A stretch of 64,000 nt of DNA. It comes from Pseudorasbora parva (lineage: Eukaryota > Chordata > Actinopteri > Cypriniformes > Gobionidae). The stretch lies in the NCBI RefSeq assembly GCF_024679245.1, contig NC_090191.1:4014004-4078003 (forward strand), in the 5' to 3' direction. This document shows positions 58,915-64,000 of this stretch, in pieces. The position numbers and the translations under genes are program-made. The first letter of the stretch is position 1. Each line of letters opens with the position of its first letter. A model generated the notes under the pieces. It worked only from the letters and a program-made list of their open reading frames with translations. It was not told where the DNA came from and did no database searches.

Positions 58915-59393
58915 TCTTAGTGAAAGTGGTAAACAGATTTGGCTTGCTGTCTGCTATAGAGGGGCTCGGAGAGGATATTCTACCCGAGCTCCGATTGCCC
59001 CCCTATAACAGGCAAATTGAATGAATAAAATAATGAATGAATGAGTCATTTATATAGCGCTTTCATATGTACTACTGTACACCCAAAGCGCTTTACACTC
59101 ATGTCAGGGATATCTCCTCAACCACCACCAATGTGGTGTACAAAAGGAGGAGCAGGGGAGGAGGAGGGATGCTTCAGGAACCAAAAAGGGGAAGAGGTAA
59201 GCTGCTGGTTTTATACCTTGGTATTAATTGAAAGATTAGATGGGCGTACTCCTCCCGAAATTACGTTTATTAACTTCACTTCACGAGTTTGTGTGCCCAT
59301 ATAATCTTAGTGAAAGTGGTAAACAGATTTGGCTTGCTGTCTGCTATAGAGGGGCTCGGAGAGGATATTCTACCCGAGCTCCGATTGCCCCCC
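58890..59393 (+). repeat. 114-bp direct repeats 390 bp apart
   Basis: TTCACGAGTTTGTGTGCCCA through CTCCGATTGCCCCCC occurs at 58890-59003 and 59280-59393, apparently identical. The first copy starts inside the last MS4A exon and supplies its stop. The spacer carries a dispersed fish repeat (TTTATATAGCGCTTTCATAT, AAAGCGCTTTACACTCATGT). Confidence 0.9.
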
Positions 59394-59579
59394 AAAAACA
59401 TAATGCAGAAATAGACAGCAAGCAAGAATCATGGAAATTTGAACAGCTCATGATTACGGGAGGAGTCTGCATAATTATTCCAGAAGACCCCCCAAAATTG
59501 TTAAATAGACTGAATGGAAGATGGCACTGTAGCAGTACTGAGGTAGGTAACTGCTGTGGCAGTTTATGAAATAGGTGAG

Positions 59580-62500
59580 GGGTTGCAGCAGCATCAAGCA
59601 GAGCACTGCAGCAACATTCTCGAATTGGCGAGGCGCTGCAGCAGCATCAAGCAAAGCACTGCAGCAACGTTCTCGAATTGACGGGGCATTGCAGCAGCAT
59701 CAAGCAAAGCGCTGCAACAACATTCTCTAATTGACGGGGCACTGCAGCAGCATCAAGCAAAGCGCTGCGGCAACATTCTCAAATTGGCGGGGCACTGCAG
59801 CAGTAGTCTCAAAAATGGTGGGGCACTGCAGCAGCTTTCCCAAATTGGCAGGGCACTGCAGCAGCATCGAGCAAAGCACTGTGACAGCATTCTCAAACTG
59901 GCGGGGCACTGCAGCAGCTTCAAGCAAAGCACTGCAGCAGCATTCTCAAACTGGCGGGGCACTGCAGCAGCTTCAAGCAAAGCACTGCAGCAGCATTCTC
60001 AAACTGGCGGGGCACTGCAGCAGCTTCAAGCAAAGCACTGCAGCAGCATTCTCAAACTGGCGGGGAACTGCAGCAGCCTCCAGCATTCTCAAATTGGTGG
60101 GGCACTGCAGCAGCTTCAAGCAAAGCACTGCAGCAGCATTCTCAAACTGCCGGAAACTGCAGCAGCCTCCAGCATTCTGAAATTGGCGGGGCACTGGGGC
60201 GGCAGTCTCAAAATGGTGTGGCACTGCAGCGGCAGTCTCAAAATGTCGGGGCAATGCAGCAGCATTGAGCAAAACACTGCAGCAGCAGTCTCAAGATGGC
60301 GGGGCACTGCAGCGGCAGTCTCAAGATGGCGGGGCACTGCAGCGGCAGTCTCAAAATGGCGGGGCAATGCAGCAGCATTGAGCAAAACACTGCAGCGGCA
60401 GTCTCAAGATGGCAGGGCACTGCAGCGGCAGTCTCAAGATGGCGGGGCACTGCAGCGGCAGTCTCAAGATGGCGGGGCACTGCAGCGGCAGTCTCAAGAT
60501 GGCGGGGCACTGCAGCGGCAGTCTCAAGATGGTGTGGCACTGCAGCGGCAGTCTCAAAATGTCGGGGCAATGCAGCAGCATTGAGCAAAACACTGCAGCG
60601 GCAGTCTCAAGATGGCAGGGCACTGCAGCGGCAGTCTCAAGATGGCAGGGCACTGCAGCGGCAGTCTCGAATTGGCGGGGGACTGCAGCGGCAGTCTCGA
60701 ATTGGCGGGGCACTGCAGTGGCAGTCTCGAATTGGCGGCTCACTGCAGCGGCAGTCTCGAATTGGCGGGGCACTGCAGCGGCAGTCTCAAAATGGCATGG
60801 CACTGCTGCGGCAGTCTCAAAATGGCAGGGCACTGTAGCAGCGGTCTCAAATTAGTGGGGCACTGCAGCGGCAGTATCAAGCAAAGCATGGCAATGGCAG
60901 TCACAAATAACGAAGCACTGCAGTGGCAGTATCAAATTGAGAAGCACTACAGCGGCTGCATCAAATTGGAGGAGCACTACAGTGGCAATATTAAATTGTG
61001 GAGCACTGGGCACTGCAGCGGCAGTATCAAGCAAAGGATTGCAGCGGAAGTCACGAATTAGCGAAGTACTGCAGTAGCAGCATCAAATAGGAGAAGCACG
61101 GCAGCATAAAATTGGCGCAGCACTGCAGTGGCAGAATCAAATTGCGGAGCACTGCGGCATCGAACTGCGAAGCACTGCAGCGGCTGCATCAAATGGTGGA
61201 GCACTGCAGTGGCAGTATCAAATTGTGGAGCACTGGAGGGGCAGCATCAAAAATGGAGGAGCAGTGCAGCGGCAGCATAAAATTGGAGGAGCATTGCAGC
61301 GGCGGTATCGAATTGCGGCTCACTGCAGTATCGAAAAAGGAGGAGCACTGCAGTGGCAGCATCAAATAGGAGTAGCACAGCAGAGGCAGCATTAAATAGG
61401 AGGAACACTGCAGCGGCAGTATTAAATAGGAGGTGCACTGCAGTGGCAGCATTAAACTGGAGGAGAACTGCAGCATCAAATTGGTGGAGCACTGCAGCAG
61501 CGTCAAATTGCGGAACATTGCAGCAGCAGCATTAAAAAGGAGGAGCCCTGGAGTGGCAGCATGAAACTAGAGGAGCACTGTAGCGGCAGCATCAAATAGA
61601 AGGAGCACAGCAGCGACAGTGTCAAAAAGGAGGAGCACTGTAGCATCAAAATAGGAGGAACACTGCAACACTGCAACGGCAGCATCAAATAGGAGGAGAA
61701 CTGCAGTGGCAGAAACAAATAGCAGGAAAACTGCAGCATCAATATAAGAGGAGAACTGCATTGGCAGTGTAAAAATGGCGGAGCACTGCAGCGGCAGTAT
61801 CAAAAATGGAGGAGCACTTTAGCGTCAAAATAGGAGGAACACTGCAGCGGCAGCATAAAATAGGAGGAGAACTGAAGTGGCAGAATCAAATAGGGGGAAA
61901 AAACTGCAGCATCAAATAGGAGGAGAACTGCAGTGGCAGTATTAAACTGGAGGAGCACTGCAGCAGCAGCATTAAAAGGGGGGAGCCCTGCAAGTGGCAG
62001 CATTAAACTGGAAGAGCACTATAGCGGCAGCATCAAATAAGAGGAGCACTGCAGCGGCAGTGTCAAAGTGGCGGAGCACTGTAGCATCGAAATAGGAGGA
62101 GCACTGCAGCGGCAGCCTCAAGCTGGAGGAGCAACGCAGCGGCAGCATCAAATAGGAGGAGCACTGCAGCAGCGGCAAAATGACAGATCACTGCAGTGGC
62201 AGCATTAAATAGTAGGGGCACTGCAGTGGCAGCATCAAAGTGGAGGAGCACTGCAGTGGCAGCATCAAAATTACGGAGCACTGCAGTGGCAGCATTAAAT
62301 AGTAGGAGCACTGCAGTGGCAGCATTAAATAGTAAGGGCACTGCAGTGGCAGCATTAAACTGGAGGAGCACTGTAGCATCAAAATAGGAGGAGCACTGCA
62401 GAGGCAGCATCAAATAGGAGGAGAACTGCAGTGGCAGTATCAAATAGGAGGAGCACTGCAGCAGCAGCATTAAACTGGAGGAGCAATGCAGCGGCAGCAT

Positions 62501-62640
62501 CAAATAGGAGGAGCACTGCAGCGGCAGCGTCAAAATAGACGGATCACTGCAGTGGCGGCATTAAATAATAAGGGCACTGCAGTGGCAGCATTAAACTGGA
62601 GGAGCACTGTAGTGGCAAGCGAAGCCCTGGAGCATCAAGT
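59580..62640. repeat. 3-kb degenerate satellite, 53-bp then 30-bp units, CTGCAG in most units
   Basis: 59580-60180: mainly 53-bp periods (GCAGCATCAAGCAAAGCACT, then GCAGCAACATTCTCGAATTG). 60200-60840: near-perfect 30-bp period (GGCGGGGCACTGCAGCGGCA then GTCTCAAGAT). 60850-62640: the same 30-bp frame, more diverged (GGAGGAGCACTGCAGCGGCA then GCATCAAATA). The 30-bp period leaves frames open on both strands, so the apparent long proteins rich in Gln, Ala, His and Cys are not believed. No transcription signal is seen. Confidence 0.92.
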
Positions 62641-63837
62641 GAGGGACTGTGGCATTAAGTAAAGGACTACAATGGTGATATCTAGTAAATCCAAATACTG
62701 CAGCAGCAGTATCAAATTGGCAGAGCACTGCAGCGTCAAGCGAAGATGGCTTGTTTGATGAGGCTGAGGTCCGAACAAAGTAAAATCGAAAGGCCTCTGA
62801 GGACCACCAACCCAATAGTTTAATTGATGGTGTGGCAGTCTTTTTGGCCTGCGGTGGTGTCTGCTCCATTGCGGAAGAAGTGAGGTGAATATAAGTAAGC
62901 CTAATTACCAGAGTTGGTGGGGATCTGCTGAAGCTTTTTAATGAACTTCACTGCCTGGTGACAGGAAGGTTGTTCTCATCAGAAAACAGCGGGTCGAGAA
63001 GTGAGGAGATCAGCACCTCCCTGTGGCAAGGGAGAAGGAAAGATATTGATATTGCTGGATGGGTGTCGGGAGATTGAAGATAGGAATGAAAAGGCAGTTT
63101 TTAAATTGATCCGTTTATTGCTTTTGATGAGGAAACGGATGGTGTTCTTGTTTAAAACTTAGAGATCATAGATGGTCGGATGGATGGTTGTAGATTAGAA
63201 ATTTAAGCAGCCGAGATAGACTTTGATGGTACTAGATTGGGTGGACATCTCGTATGACATCAAAATTGAAAAAGAGGGAGAATTTGGGAAAACAAGTTGG
63301 TTGTAGGAATTGTTTGAAAAAGCTCTCCAAGTTGTCCAGTAGGATTGCAATGCTGGGGTTGGAACGGTGTCCACCTTCGGGCTAATGCTCTTAATATTTA
63401 TGGCAAAATCTGGGAAATATAGAAATTAAGATAAAAACTCTCTTAAAACACTCTTCTCCTGAAAAGTCTGCTGGTTCCTCAGTGACAACTTTTATAGCGT
63501 CAAACAACTAACTAAGCTAAACTTATTTAAAACAAATACTTGAAATAAAATCATAGTGATAAAACTGCCTTAAAAGACAGAAAACATCTTGGAAAATATA
63601 AAGTGTAATTTGATTGTTTAGTTCAACTCGTATCCATTAGAAACCACGGAGGGGCGGGGCTTATGAGCTATACTGGGACCAACCACCTGGGGTGATTGAG
63701 GCGCGGAGGCTTGGTGGAGACAGGTGATGGATCCATAGCAATGATGTAGTAGGAACTGTAAGAGCAATGCAGCTGAGAAGGAGGCAATAAACTGTAGAGG
63801 AAGCAGAAGCTGGATTGAATAAGGTTGGAGAAATTAG
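62641..63837. other. Stretch without a recognised gene
   Basis: The first ~100 bp still show satellite words (CAGCAGCAGTATCAAATTGG near 62700). The rest has no motif or long frame I can assign. Confidence 0.4.
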
Positions 63838-63998
63838 GGGGGGGGGCAGGACCGTTTGCGGAGGCAGCCTCACGCTTTGGGTCTGCACCTATAGCAGAGA
63901 AAAATTTTAAAGGGGGGGGGGGCAGGACCGTTTGCGGAGGCAGCCTCACGCTTTGGGTCTGCACCTATAGCAGAGAAGAAATTAAAGGGGGGGGGGAG
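63838..63998. repeat. 76-bp tandem repeat running off the window end
   Basis: A G-run followed by GCAGGACCGTTTGCGGAGGC to CTGCACCTATAGCAGAGA occurs twice, offset 76 bp, and the next G-run begins at the window end. The array may continue outside. Confidence 0.85.
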
Positions 63999-64000
63999 GG

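Noticed and set aside
59731..62533. Many long overlapping frames on both strands rich in Gln, Ala, His and Cys
   Set aside because: They arise from a 30-bp repeat without stop codons (a multiple of three). They overlap each other on both strands and have no splice, start or family support.
62591..62869. 92-codon minus-strand frame at the satellite edge
   Set aside because: Its second half is satellite sequence and the first half matches nothing I know.

Overview
The window reads as nuclear DNA of a teleost fish, most likely a cyprinid (carp, goldfish or zebrafish relative). Genes are split by introns with GT-AG borders. The recognisable genes belong to fish-expanded families: an L-rhamnose-binding lectin, a C2H2 zinc-finger gene with the short acidic first exon typical of zebrafish-type finger genes, an MS4A gene, and secreted coiled-coil genes resembling the N-terminus of fish C1q-like proteins. 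Most of the rest is transposon debris: hAT, Tc1/mariner, Harbinger-like and TTAA-specific (Kolobok-like) DNA elements, an L2/jockey-type LINE, and Ty3/gypsy and DIRS-like fragments. There are also many CA, AT and CT microsatellites. I see no prokaryotic genes, CRISPR arrays, rRNA or convincing tRNA.

Layout. 0.4-2.8 kb: a three-domain rhamnose-binding lectin (+) whose second domain carries an 8-bp deletion. 3-11.3 kb: transposons, including a Tc1 remnant split by a Tol2-like hAT insertion, a YqaJ-nuclease remnant and a Harbinger transposase fragment. 11.6-15.2 kb: an unrecognised five-exon-like gene (+) preceded by a 63-bp promoter-proximal triplication and carrying one frameshift. 15.3-20 kb: a LINE scrap, a second copy of the 0.9-kb TAA-flanked element, and two related hAT elements. 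20.9-23.2 kb: a small repeat-bearing reading frame (-), a degenerate tandem array and a Tc1 transposase. 23.9-26 kb: MITEs. 26.9-33.9 kb: the zinc-finger gene (-), with a 5.5-kb intron filled by a THAP-bearing TTAA element, hAT MITEs, a gypsy fragment and a Tc1 fragment. 34-40 kb: AT-rich DNA, MITEs, Tc1 remnants and a foldback element. 40.3-41.7 kb: a secreted coiled-coil gene (-) with 27 copies of a 14-residue repeat; its 5' part is duplicated in inverted orientation at 52.5 kb. 42.5-46.6 kb: a decayed LINE (-). 46.7-48.1 kb: a gypsy reverse transcriptase cut by a TTAA element. 50-55 kb: gypsy and DIRS-like scraps, a long GT microsatellite and two GC-rich minisatellites around a small unknown frame. 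55.2-56.3 kb: a second THAP-bearing TTAA element. 56.6-58.9 kb: an MS4A gene lacking its fourth membrane segment. 59.6-62.6 kb: a 3-kb degenerate satellite. 62.6-64 kb: no recognised gene, ending in a 76-bp tandem repeat.

The genes are not an operon or obvious pathway; several (lectin, C1q-like coiled-coil, MS4A) belong to families with immune roles, but clustering may be chance. I did not find a coherent new system. The best candidates for something undescribed are the unknown 11.8-15.2 kb gene, the variable 27-unit coiled-coil array with its inverted partner, the out-of-frame finger relic in the zinc-finger gene, and the 3-kb CTGCAG-rich satellite that replaces the end of the MS4A gene.
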